Source: Brachybacterium sp. SGAir0954
GTDB taxonomy: Bacteria > Actinomycetota > Actinomycetes > Actinomycetales > Dermabacteraceae
Length of the DNA stretch: 64,000 nt
Reading direction: 5' to 3'
NCBI RefSeq assembly: GCF_005490785.1
Contig: NZ_CP027295.1
Location: 1,860,001 to 1,924,000, forward strand
A program made the position numbers and the translations under genes. The notes beneath the pieces are model-generated. The model saw only the letters and a list, made by a program, of their open reading frames with translations, searched no databases and was not told where the DNA came from. This document shows, piece after piece, positions 1-7,982 of this stretch; the stretch's first letter is position 1; each line of letters begins with the position of its first letter.

Positions 1-1
1 G

Positions 2-1192
2 GACCCCTCCGCCTTCCTCGCCCCGTTCCGGGCGGCGCGACTGGGTCCGCTGCTGCTCGACCTGCCGGCGCACGACCCGGGACCCAGGCGCCCCGCCCCC
101 CGCACCGCGGAGGACGGCGCGCCCGTGCGGCTGCTCGTCGTCGCCCAGCGCAACTGGACCTTCGTCGACCCGGTCATCGAGTCGCTCGGCGCGCGCGGCG
201 TGGAGATCCGCCGCTTCGAGGTGGACTCCCTGCCCGTCGCCGAGCGACCCTCCCGGGAGCGGGTGCTCCGGGCCCGGCTCGACCTGGCCCTGCACGGTCG
301 GCGCCTGCCCACCCCGGCGCCGCTCGCCGAGCAGATCGAATGGGCCGACGTCGTCCTCGTCGAATGGGGCCACCACGTCCTGACCTGGATGTCGCTGCTC
401 GAGCTGATGCCCCGCCGCACCGTCGCCCGCTTCCACCGCTTCGAGGTCTACACGCCGTTCCCGCTGCTGACGGTGTACCCGGTGATCGACCGGGTGCTCT
501 TCGTCTCCGGGCACGTGCGCATCCTGCTCGACCACCTCACCCCGCACCTCTCCCGGGCCGGATCCGTGCTCGAGGTGGAGAACTTCCTCGCCCACGGGCT
601 CGGGCCCGAGCCGGGCGCCGGCCACGACCCGCACCTGCTCGCGCAGGTGGGCTGGGTGCGCCCGGTCAAGGACGTGCTCTTCACGCTCGACCTGCTCGAG
701 CGCCTGCGGGAGACGGATCCGCGGTTCCGCCTGCTCCTCGTGGGGCCGGGCCTGCCGGACTCCTCCGCCGACGACTCCGCCCACGAGCGGAAGGTCCGCG
801 CCCGCCTTGCGGCGCTCCCCGCCGGATCCGTGCAGATCCTCGGCCCGCGCGACGACGTCCCCGACGTGCTCGCCGGCGCCGGATGGATCGTCTCCTCCTC
901 CCTCGTGGAGGGGGTGCACGAAGCCGTCATGGAGGGCCTCGCCGCCGGCTGCCTGCCCCTCGTGCGCGACTGGCCCGGCGCCCGCGCGTACGGCGGCGCC
1001 CGCACGATCTACCGCGAGGACTGGGTCGTGGCGGACGTCGACGCCGCCGCGGAGCGCGTGCGCAGCGTGCTCGAGGGCGGCGACCTCGCCGCGCTGTCCC
1101 AGGACGCCCGGCGCTGGGTCGTGGCCCGCCGCTCCCCGGAGTACGTGGTGCAGCGGTACGAGGACGCGATCGTCCCCGGCCGCCGTCCATGA
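2..1192 (+). CDS. Glycosyltransferase, GT4-like, N-terminus beyond window edge (partial)
   Basis: The reading frame is open from base 2 to the TGA at 1192 with no stop. The first 41 codons have almost exclusively G or C at the third position, so the protein very probably begins upstream of the window. A GTG at 125 with a GGAGG about 11 bases before it is an alternative start (355 residues). From 125 the protein opens with a hydrophobic strand (RLLVVAQRNWTF). Its C-terminal half has typical GT-B nucleotide-sugar features: VGWVRPVKDVLF, then a DVPDVLAGAGWIVSSSLVEG stretch and EAVMEGLAAGCLPL, the usual donor-binding region of GT4 enzymes. The residues before 125 look like the end of another domain, so this may be a two-domain transferase. 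Its stop overlaps the next start (ATGA), so it is the first visible gene of an operon. Donor and acceptor are unknown. Confidence 0.75.
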   Translation, partial: DPSAFLAPFRAARLGPLLLDLPAHDPGPRRPAPRTAEDGAPVRLLVVAQRNWTFVDPVIESLGARGVEIRRFEVDSLPVAERPSRERVLRARLDLALHGRRLPTPAPLAEQIEWADVVLVEWGHHVLTWMSLLELMPRRTVARFHRFEVYTPFPLLTVYPVIDRVLFVSGHVRILLDHLTPHLSRAGSVLEVENFLAHGLGPEPGAGHDPHLLAQVGWVRPVKDVLFTLDLLERLRETDPRFRLLLVGPGLPDSSADDSAHERKVRARLAALPAGSVQILGPRDDVPDVLAGAGWIVSSSLVEGVHEAVMEGLAAGCLPLVRDWPGARAYGGARTIYREDWVVADVDAAAERVRSVLEGGDLAALSQDARRWVVARRSPEYVVQRYEDAIVPGRRP

Positions 1193-3192
1193 GCACCGAC
1201 TGGATCCTGCCGACCCTGCTGGCCGCGGCGCTGCTGAGCGCGCCCGGGCTGCTCCTGCTGCGCGCGGGCGGGGCGCGGATCGCCGTAAGCCTCGGCGCCG
1301 CGCCGCCCGTGACCGTGCTGCTGACGGTCCTTGCCGGGGCCGCCCTGAAGCTCGTGGGCCTCCCGTGGTCCCCGGTGACGGCGACCGGCTCCCTCGTGCT
1401 CGCCGTGCTCGTGGTGCTGCTCGTGCGCGCCCTCCTGCGCCGCCGCCGTGCGAGCACCGCGGCGGACGGGGCGGGGGAGCGGGAGCGGCGCCCGCTCCGG
1501 GCGCGGGTGCTCGACGGCCTCCCGGTGCTCGTCGCGGCCGTCACGGGCCTCGCGACCGCGGCCGGTGCGCGCGCCGGCATGGGCACGATCGACACGCTCA
1601 ACGGCAGCTACGACTCCTTCTTCCACCTCGCCGCGATCGAGTTCGTGCGCGAGGACGGCGACGCCTTCCTGCTCACCGCGCTGCAGGGGATCTACCACGA
1701 GCCCACCTTCTATCCGGCCGCCTGGGACGTGCTCACGGCCCTCCTGCCCTTCGGGCCGGTGACCTCGGCGAACGCGATGGCGCTCGCGATGCTCGCCCTG
1801 CTCCCCGCCGCGCTCGCCGCGATGACCGGGTTGCTCCTGGGACCGGCGACCCCGCCGCTCGAGCGGCGCGTGCTCACCGCCGCCTCCGCCCTGTGCGCGC
1901 CCCTGTTCCTCTCGCTCCCGGTGATCACCCTCGTCATGGGGCTGTGGCCCTTCGTGCTCGGCTCGCTGTGCCTGCCCGTCGCGCTCGGCGCGCTGTGGCG
2001 GATCGCGGCGGTCCTGCCCGCGCCGGGCCGGCTGCGGGCGGAGCTCCCGCAGGCCGCGGGGACGCTGCTGCTCGGGACGGTGCTGCTCGCCGGCGCCGTC
2101 CTCGCCCACCCCTCGAACGTGTTCTCGCTCGGGGCGGCGGTCCTCGCCGCGCTGCTCGCGCGCGCCGTGGTCGACGTGCTCGGCACCGCCCACCGCCGGC
2201 GCGGGGTGCGACTGCTCGTGGCCCTCGCGGCGCTCGCCGTTCTCTACGCGGCGGGATCCGGGGTGCTGCTCGCCTCGATGGACCTCACCACGACCTCCCC
2301 CTGGGGCTGGCCCGCGCTGCTCGTCTCCGTGCTCATCGACCGTCCCCGGCTCACGGTGCTCCCGGTGCAGCCGTGGCCCGTGCTCGTGCCCTGGCTGCTC
2401 GCGGCCCTCGGCCTGCTCGCCGGCCTCCGCTCCCGGCGCACGGACCCCGCCGCCGTGGCCCTCGCGGCGAGCGCGACCGCGCTGCTCGGCGTCGTGCTCG
2501 CCCTCAGCATCCTCACCAACGTCCCCTCGCCGCTCGCCCGTGCCTGGGTGAACCCCTGGTACGGGGCCCGCGAGCGGATCGCCCCACTGCTGCTGTGCGG
2601 CGTCACCCTGCTCGCGATGCTCGGGCTGCGCGCCCTGCTGCGCCGCGACCGCGGCGGGGAGGGCCGGCGCTGGCGCACCCCGGTCGCGGCGGCCCTGCTG
2701 GGCGCGACGGCCGTCGGCGCCGTCGCCGTCCCGGACCGGCTGCCCTTCGTCGGCTCCCTCGCCTACACGGCGTACGGCGTACAGCTCGCGCCCTACGTCA
2801 CCCCGCGCGAGCGGGCCTTCATCGAGCGCTCCGCCGCGGAGCTGCCCGGGGGCGCCGTCGTCATCGGCAACCCGCGCGACGGCGAGGCGCTCTACTGGTC
2901 GCTCGGGGGAGTGGAGACGGTGTTCCCCACCCTCGCCGAGCCGCAGACCCTCGACTCCCGCCGCGCGGCCCGCTACCTCGACGAGGCGGCGACCAATCCC
3001 GACGTCTGCGAGTCCTGGAAGAAGGTGGGTGCGGACCACCTCTACGTCGACACCTCCGCCGAGTCCGGCGAGGCGATCGCCCCGGGCCCCTCCGAGCTGT
3101 GGGAGGGACTGCAGGAGATCCCGCAGGACCGCCTCGTGCTCGTGGACCGCGACGGTCCCTATGCCCTCTACCGCATCGAGCCGCTGTGCTGA
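1189..3192 (+). CDS. DUF6541-family polytopic membrane protein, GT-C-like (paralogue 1)
   Basis: A 667-residue protein with many hydrophobic segments, starting with a membrane helix (WILPTLLAAALLSAPGLLLL) at an ATG that overlaps the previous stop. It aligns by eye with the protein at 13952-15940. Shared landmarks are D-S/T-x-F/Y-H-L (YDSFFHLAAIEF here), YPAAWDVL near residue 175, and WYGARERIAPLLL near residue 460, followed by a soluble C-terminal domain of about 170 residues. This layout (multiple helices with an acidic residue in an early extracytoplasmic loop and a soluble tail) is that of integral-membrane GT-C transferases using polyprenyl-phosphate sugars. No activity is established for the family as far as I know. 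The position between glycosyltransferases and an ABC exporter supports a role in surface-glycan assembly. Confidence 0.7.
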   Translation: MSTDWILPTLLAAALLSAPGLLLLRAGGARIAVSLGAAPPVTVLLTVLAGAALKLVGLPWSPVTATGSLVLAVLVVLLVRALLRRRRASTAADGAGERERRPLRARVLDGLPVLVAAVTGLATAAGARAGMGTIDTLNGSYDSFFHLAAIEFVREDGDAFLLTALQGIYHEPTFYPAAWDVLTALLPFGPVTSANAMALAMLALLPAALAAMTGLLLGPATPPLERRVLTAASALCAPLFLSLPVITLVMGLWPFVLGSLCLPVALGALWRIAAVLPAPGRLRAELPQAAGTLLLGTVLLAGAVLAHPSNVFSLGAAVLAALLARAVVDVLGTAHRRRGVRLLVALAALAVLYAAGSGVLLASMDLTTTSPWGWPALLVSVLIDRPRLTVLPVQPWPVLVPWLLAALGLLAGLRSRRTDPAAVALAASATALLGVVLALSILTNVPSPLARAWVNPWYGARERIAPLLLCGVTLLAMLGLRALLRRDRGGEGRRWRTPVAAALLGATAVGAVAVPDRLPFVGSLAYTAYGVQLAPYVTPRERAFIERSAAELPGGAVVIGNPRDGEALYWSLGGVETVFPTLAEPQTLDSRRAARYLDEAATNPDVCESWKKVGADHLYVDTSAESGEAIAPGPSELWEGLQEIPQDRLVLVDRDGPYALYRIEPLC

Positions 3193-3214
3193 GCCCCGCC
3201 GGCTCGCCCCGCGA

Positions 3215-3220
3215 TAGCGT
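3215..3220 (+). promoter_or_regulatory. Putative -10 element (TAGCGT) before the ABC exporter gene
   Basis: TAGCGT lies 23 bases after the preceding stop codon and about 51 bases before the GTG start. It fits the actinobacterial TANNNT pattern, but no convincing -35 hexamer is visible. It may give the exporter and downstream genes their own transcript. Confidence 0.35.
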
Positions 3221-3271
3221 GCAGCCACCGAGCGCGGGGACGCCCTGTCCCCGCCGAGAGGAAGCCCACCC

Positions 3272-5110
3272 GTGAAACAGACCGTCCAGACCGTGATGCG
3301 CACGATGTCCGTGCTGCCCCGCGACGCCAAGAAGTTCCTGTGGACCTTTGCGGTCGTCATGAGCCTGCTCGCGCTGCTGGACGTCATCGCCCTCGGCGCC
3401 GTCGCGATCGCCCTGCCCGGGCTCACGGGCGGCGCCCCCGAGGTGACCGTCCCCGTCGTCGGCTGGAAGCTCGTGGGCTTCGGCCAGGTGACGAGCCTCG
3501 TCGGCGTGTTCGTGGTGCTCACGATCGTCAAGTCGGTGCTGAACCTCATCACGATCCGCGTCGCGACCCGGCGCTTCGCGAAGCACGAGGTCGCGATCGG
3601 CCAGATGCTCTTCCGCTCGTACATGTCCGCCCCGTGGGTGGACCGCACCTCGCGCTCGAGCCAGGAGATCATCCGCATGGTCGACTCCGGAGTCGCCGCG
3701 GTCGTCGCGAACGTGCTCATGCCCTCGATGACCGTGATCAGCGAGTTCGCGACGATCTCCGTGATCACCGCGGGCCTGTTCATCGCGGACTGGAAGATGG
3801 CGCTCGCCACGATGATCTACCTGGGCATCGTCGCGATCGTGCTGTCGCGGGTCATCTCCCCGCTCGCCGTGCGCAACGGCGCCGTGAACCGCGACAACTC
3901 GATCCAGGTGGTGCAGCTGCTCGGCGAGGTGCTCTCCTCCCTCAAGGAGATCACCCTCAAGGGCAACGAGAAGGAGGTCGAGGCGATCGTCGCGGACCGC
4001 CGCGGCACCGCCTCGGAGACCCGCGCCTTCGCGCAGTACTACAACCAGATGCCGCGCTTCGTGCTCGAGGCGGGGCTCGTGGGCGGCTTCGTCGTGGTCG
4101 GCGGGGTCGGCTACCTCGGCTCGGGCCCCACGGGCGCGCTCGCCTCCGTCGCGCTCTTCGCCGTCGCGGGCTTCCGCCTGCTGCCCTCGCTCACCCGCTT
4201 CCAGTCCACCCAGAACCGGATCCTCACGAACGCCGCGTTCTCCGACTACATCATCGACGACATCGAGCACGCCCGGGAGGCGGTCTCCCGCACGGAGCGC
4301 CCGGACAGCGGCGTGCTCTCCGAGGGTCCGCGCGACATCGTCCTCGAGGACGTCAGCTACGTGTACCCCAGCCGCGAGGAGCCTGCGGTCAAGGGCGTGT
4401 CGCTGCGCATCCCCGCCGGCTCGCAGGTCGCCTTCGTGGGCACTTCGGGCGCCGGCAAGTCCACGATGGTGGACCTCCTGCTGGGCCTGCTCACCCCCAC
4501 CTCCGGCCGGATCCTCGTGGGCGGGCAGGACGTGACCACGGTGCTGCGGCAGTGGCGCTCCTCGGTGGGCTACGTGCCCCAGGAGGTCGCCCTGTTCGAC
4601 GTGTCCGTCGGCGAGAACATCGCCCTGACCTGGGACCCATCGGGGGTCGATGAGGACCGGGTGCGCTCGGCGCTCGAGCGGGCGCAACTGCTGCAGGTGA
4701 TCGAGGACCGGCCCGGCGGCATCCACGGCCGGGTGGGGGAGCGCGGCACGACCCTCTCGGGCGGGCAGCGCCAGCGCCTCGGCATCGCCCGCGGCCTCTA
4801 CGCCGACCCGCAGGTGCTCGTCCTCGACGAGGCCACGAGCGCCCTGGACACGAAGACCGAGGCCGCGGTCACCTCCGCGATCCGCGACCTCGGCGAGGGC
4901 GTCACCACGATCACCATCGCGCACCGCCTCGCGACCATCCAGCACTGCGACGTCGTGTTCTACATGCAGGAGGGCGAGGTGCTCGCGCAGGGCACCTTCG
5001 AGGAGGTCGTCGACGCCGTCCCCGCCTTCGCGGAGCAGGCCGCGCTCGCCGGCCTCGCCCACGCCGCCGCCGACGGCGCCCCGTCCGAGTCCACCGAGGA
5101 GCCCGCATGA
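3272..5110 (+). CDS. ABC exporter (fused membrane and ATPase domains), PglK-like flippase candidate
   Basis: A 612-residue half-transporter of the type IV exporter fold. Residues 1-330 form the membrane domain; its coupling region contains SLKEITLKGNEKEVEAI and YNQMPRFVLEAG, similar in style to oligosaccharide flippases such as Campylobacter PglK. The ATPase domain has Walker A GTSGAGKST near residue 390, signature LSGGQRQRLG near 494 and Walker B VLVLDEATSALD near 515, then the H-loop in TIAHRLATI. The GTG start is preceded by a GAGAGGAAG ribosome-binding site. It works as a dimer in the membrane. Being surrounded by glycosyltransferases it probably flips a lipid-linked glycan, but substrate specificity cannot be read from sequence and a drug or lipid exporter is possible. 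Confidence 0.85.
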   Translation: MKQTVQTVMRTMSVLPRDAKKFLWTFAVVMSLLALLDVIALGAVAIALPGLTGGAPEVTVPVVGWKLVGFGQVTSLVGVFVVLTIVKSVLNLITIRVATRRFAKHEVAIGQMLFRSYMSAPWVDRTSRSSQEIIRMVDSGVAAVVANVLMPSMTVISEFATISVITAGLFIADWKMALATMIYLGIVAIVLSRVISPLAVRNGAVNRDNSIQVVQLLGEVLSSLKEITLKGNEKEVEAIVADRRGTASETRAFAQYYNQMPRFVLEAGLVGGFVVVGGVGYLGSGPTGALASVALFAVAGFRLLPSLTRFQSTQNRILTNAAFSDYIIDDIEHAREAVSRTERPDSGVLSEGPRDIVLEDVSYVYPSREEPAVKGVSLRIPAGSQVAFVGTSGAGKSTMVDLLLGLLTPTSGRILVGGQDVTTVLRQWRSSVGYVPQEVALFDVSVGENIALTWDPSGVDEDRVRSALERAQLLQVIEDRPGGIHGRVGERGTTLSGGQRQRLGIARGLYADPQVLVLDEATSALDTKTEAAVTSAIRDLGEGVTTITIAHRLATIQHCDVVFYMQEGEVLAQGTFEEVVDAVPAFAEQAALAGLAHAAADGAPSESTEEPA

Positions 5111-6234
5111 GCAGCCTGCTGATCCTGTCCTTCTCCACCCTCACCTCCGACCCGCGCGTGCAGCGGCAGATCTCCCTGCTCGCCGAGCAGCACGAGGTGA
5201 CCACCGTGGGCTTCGGGGAGCGGCCGCACCCCGGCGTGGAGCACGTGGAGATCCCCGACGGCACCCGCGCCTGGCCCAGCTCCAAGCAGCACCTGCTCAC
5301 CGGCCGCTACCGCGGCGCCTACTGGTCGATGAGCGCGGTCGCCGCGGCCCGAGAGCTGCTCGCGGACCGGGTGGGGACGATGGACGCGGTCCTCGCCAAC
5401 GACACGAACACGCTGCCGCTCGCGCTGTGGCTCGCCCCGCGCCGCGGCGTGCACGCGGACCTCCACGAGTACGCCCCCCGGGAGAAGGAGCACCAGCTCG
5501 CCTGGCGGACCTTCGTCGCCCCCTACCAGCGGTGGCTCTGCCGCACCTGCCTGCCCGAGGTCGCCTCGGTCACGACGGTCTCCCCGGGGCTCGCGCGCGA
5601 GTACGCGGCCCGGTTCGGCGTCGAGGTCGAGGTCGTCACGAACGCCTCCGCCCACCGCGACCTGCCCGTGCGCCCCACCTCCGCGCCGATCCGGCTGCTG
5701 CACACGGGCGTGGCCCGCGCGAACCGGCACCTCGAGGCGATGATCGAGGCCGTGCGCGGGCTCGAGGGCGCCGTCACCCTCGATCTCATGCTCATGCCCA
5801 GCGAGCCCGGGTACATCGAGCAGCTCGGCGCGCTCGCGGCCGAGGTCCCCGGCGCGGCCTTCCGCGACCCGGTGCCCTACGCGCAGCTCGTGGACACCGT
5901 CGCCGAGTACGACGTGTCCCTCGTCGTCTTCCCGAACTCGACCTTCAACCTCGAGCACTCCCTGCCCAACAAGCTCTACGAGGCGGTGCAGGGGCGCACC
6001 GGCGTGATCGTCGGCCCCTCCCCGGACATGGCGGACCTGGTGCGCGAGCACTCCCTCGGGGCCGTGCTGCCCGCCGCGACCGCCGAGGCCATGCATGCGG
6101 AGCTCGCCGCGCTCACGCCGTCGACCGTGGATGCCTGGAAGCGCGCGGCCGACGCCTCCGCCGAGGTGCTCTCCGCCGAGCGGCAGGTGCTCACCTGGCA
6201 GCGCGCGATCGAGCGGATCCTGTCGGGACGATGA
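5107..6234 (+). CDS. Glycosyltransferase, GT4-like
   Basis: A 375-residue cytoplasmic GT-B enzyme whose ATG overlaps the exporter stop by four bases. The N-terminal half starts with SLLILSFSTLTSDPRVQRQI, the 'asymmetric' opening often seen in GT4 enzymes (DPRVxRQ). The C-terminal donor half has LLHTGVARANRHLEAMIEA near residue 200 and the segment LPNKLYEAVQGRTGVIVGP near residue 285, where the NKLYEA glutamate normally contacts the nucleotide sugar. The protein at 9076-10464 carries the equivalent NKLFESIRAG motif, so the two are related. It probably adds one sugar of the repeat unit; sugar identity is not predictable. Confidence 0.85.
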   Translation: MSSLLILSFSTLTSDPRVQRQISLLAEQHEVTTVGFGERPHPGVEHVEIPDGTRAWPSSKQHLLTGRYRGAYWSMSAVAAARELLADRVGTMDAVLANDTNTLPLALWLAPRRGVHADLHEYAPREKEHQLAWRTFVAPYQRWLCRTCLPEVASVTTVSPGLAREYAARFGVEVEVVTNASAHRDLPVRPTSAPIRLLHTGVARANRHLEAMIEAVRGLEGAVTLDLMLMPSEPGYIEQLGALAAEVPGAAFRDPVPYAQLVDTVAEYDVSLVVFPNSTFNLEHSLPNKLYEAVQGRTGVIVGPSPDMADLVREHSLGAVLPAATAEAMHAELAALTPSTVDAWKRAADASAEVLSAERQVLTWQRAIERILSGR

Positions 6235-6863
6235 GGCTCTACCTGTCCTCGTACCAGCTCGGGGATCACCCCGAGGAGCTGGTGAGGATGGCGGGCGAGG
6301 GCGCCCGCGGCTGGGTCGTCGCCAATGCCCTTGACGGCGGCGACCCCGGGCGCCGCTCCCGCGACACCGCCCGTCAGATCGCGGCCCTCGCCCGGATCGG
6401 TCTGCGGGCGCGGGACCTCGACCTGCGCGAGCACGACCCCTCGACGATCGCCCGCGCCGTCGGGGAGCCGGACTTCGTCTGGCTCCGCGGCGGCAACGTG
6501 TTCACCCTGCGCGGGGCCCTCGCCCGCTCCGGGCTCGACGCGCTGCTCGTCGCGGGGATCCGTGAGGACGCCTTCGTCCACGCGGGGTTCAGCGCCGGGG
6601 CCTGCGTGCTCGCTCCCTCCCTCGCCGGGCTCGAGCACTGCGACGGCGTGGACGAGGCCCTCCGCCTGCACGGGGAGGTCCGATGGGACGGACTGGGCGT
6701 GCTCGATCGTCCCGTCGTCCCGCACCTGGACTCCCCGGGGCATCCGGAGACGGCGCTGCTCGGCGAGGTCGCCGCCCGCTACGCCCGTGGGGGCCAGGCC
6801 TTCTGGGCGCTCCGCGACGGCGAGGCGCTCGTGGTCGACGGCGACCGCACCGCCGTGGTGTGA
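6231..6863 (+). CDS. Peptidase S51-family protein (dipeptidase E-like)
   Basis: A 210-residue protein translationally coupled (ATGA) to the upstream glycosyltransferase. The nucleophile motif GFSAGACVL near residue 120 is the GxSAGA elbow of S51 serine peptidases. An upstream FVWLRGGNVFTLR segment corresponds to the family's GGN region, and PHLDSPGHPE near residue 163 supplies a candidate histidine. Known S51 members are aspartyl dipeptidases, cyanophycinases or isoaspartyl-type enzymes, and work in the cytoplasm; no signal peptide is visible here. The start ATG is fixed by the overlap. It is the last gene of the plus-strand operon and has no obvious link to glycan synthesis. Confidence 0.8.
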   Translation: MRLYLSSYQLGDHPEELVRMAGEGARGWVVANALDGGDPGRRSRDTARQIAALARIGLRARDLDLREHDPSTIARAVGEPDFVWLRGGNVFTLRGALARSGLDALLVAGIREDAFVHAGFSAGACVLAPSLAGLEHCDGVDEALRLHGEVRWDGLGVLDRPVVPHLDSPGHPETALLGEVAARYARGGQAFWALRDGEALVVDGDRTAVV

Positions 6864-6890
6864 GGCGCCGGGCCGTCGGGCGCCCCGCGC

Positions 6891-7982
6891 TCAGCCGCGG
6901 CGCAGGCGCGGCAGCTGCTGGACCGCGAGCGAGGCGGCCATGAAGCGCAGCGGCGCCTCCCGGTGGAGCGCCCGGGTCAGCTCACGGGGGAGGAGCGTCG
7001 CCGGGCGACCGTGACGCCGACGGTCCCGGGCCGCGGCCATGAGCTCCGCGGCGGGGACGGCCGGGTCCAGGCAGGCGTCGAGCAGGCGGCGGTCGGCGCG
7101 GGAGAGCGGGCGCTCGCAGCTGGGGGCGCGGTCCAGCACGTCCGCGGTGATCGCGGCGAGGGACTCCCGCTCCTCGGCGGTCCAGATCTCCTCGTCCTGC
7201 CGGTAGAACACGGCGCCGAACACGTGGATGCGCAGCAGCTTGGTGCCGATCGCGGCGCGGGCAGTGCGGGACAGCCGCGCCGCCCAGGGGGCCTGCAGGA
7301 GGTCGGGGAAGAAGCCCAGCTGCTCGGTCATCGGCCGCACGACGTAGGTGACGCGGTCCCCGGCGTCCTCGCCGATCACGTAGGGCGGGCCGTACCGGTC
7401 GTAGGCGGTGGGGACGGTGGCCATCAGCTCCGTCACCATGCCCACGTCGCCGCCGACGGTCGCGCCCTCCACGAGGGCGGCGCCGGTGCGCTCGAGCATG
7501 GCGCGGCTCATGAGGCCGAGCGGTGCGGAGCGGTAGGCGAGGCGGTCCTGGGCGAGGTCCACGAGGCCGCCGCGGTGCATGCGCACGGCCGGGGTGGGCA
7601 CGCCGCGGCCCGCGCGGCCGAGCGCGAGGCGGGTGATGACGAACTCCGCGCCGGTGCGCTCCTGCACCGTGAGCCAGGAGGCGACGGCACCGGGGGCGAG
7701 CTCGTCGTCGGAGCCCATGATCGCGACGAACGGGGTGGTCGCCGCGCGGATCCCGGCGTTGAACGGGCCGGAGGCGGAGCGGAAGGCGTCGCGGTGCTCG
7801 ATGATCCGCGTTGCCTGCCGGTGCTCGGGGCGCAGCGCCCCGCGGATCTCCTCCGCGGGCCGGTTGTGGGCGACGACGAGGACCTCGGCGTGCTCCCCGC
7901 TGCCCTCGAGGACGGATGCGACCGCCCGGCCGACGGGCCGCTCGGGCGTGTGGCACGCGATGACGATCGTGACGGGCCTCAT
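6891..7982 (-). CDS. Glycosyltransferase family 2 protein
   Basis: A 363-residue protein beginning VTIVIACHTPERPVGRAVAS, the first nucleotide-binding strand of the GT-A fold. The metal-binding site is represented by FVAIMGSDDELAPGA near residue 97 (SDDE in place of DxD). The C-terminal third is basic and leucine-rich without a clear membrane helix. It is the third gene of a minus-strand operon; its start overlaps the stop of the preceding gene (ATGA). Its end converges on the S51 peptidase gene 28 bases away. It probably transfers a sugar in the same polymer pathway; donor unknown. Confidence 0.8.
   Translation of the reverse strand: MRPVTIVIACHTPERPVGRAVASVLEGSGEHAEVLVVAHNRPAEEIRGALRPEHRQATRIIEHRDAFRSASGPFNAGIRAATTPFVAIMGSDDELAPGAVASWLTVQERTGAEFVITRLALGRAGRGVPTPAVRMHRGGLVDLAQDRLAYRSAPLGLMSRAMLERTGAALVEGATVGGDVGMVTELMATVPTAYDRYGPPYVIGEDAGDRVTYVVRPMTEQLGFFPDLLQAPWAARLSRTARAAIGTKLLRIHVFGAVFYRQDEEIWTAEERESLAAITADVLDRAPSCERPLSRADRRLLDACLDPAVPAAELMAAARDRRRHGRPATLLPRELTRALHREAPLRFMAASLAVQQLPRLRRG

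Noticed and set aside
340-1188. In-frame upstream extension of the DUF6541 gene through the first glycosyltransferase gene
   Set aside because: The translated stretch is Arg/Pro/Ala repeats in the wrong frame of a recognisable glycosyltransferase. The ATG at 1189 with ATGA overlap gives a proper membrane protein start.
1009-5062. Long minus-strand open frames (933 and 733 codons) opposite the DUF6541 and ABC exporter genes
   Set aside because: They are complementary shadows of well-supported plus-strand genes in very GC-rich DNA. Their composition is Arg/Gly/His/Glu-rich without domains, and no promoter or ribosome-binding site supports them.
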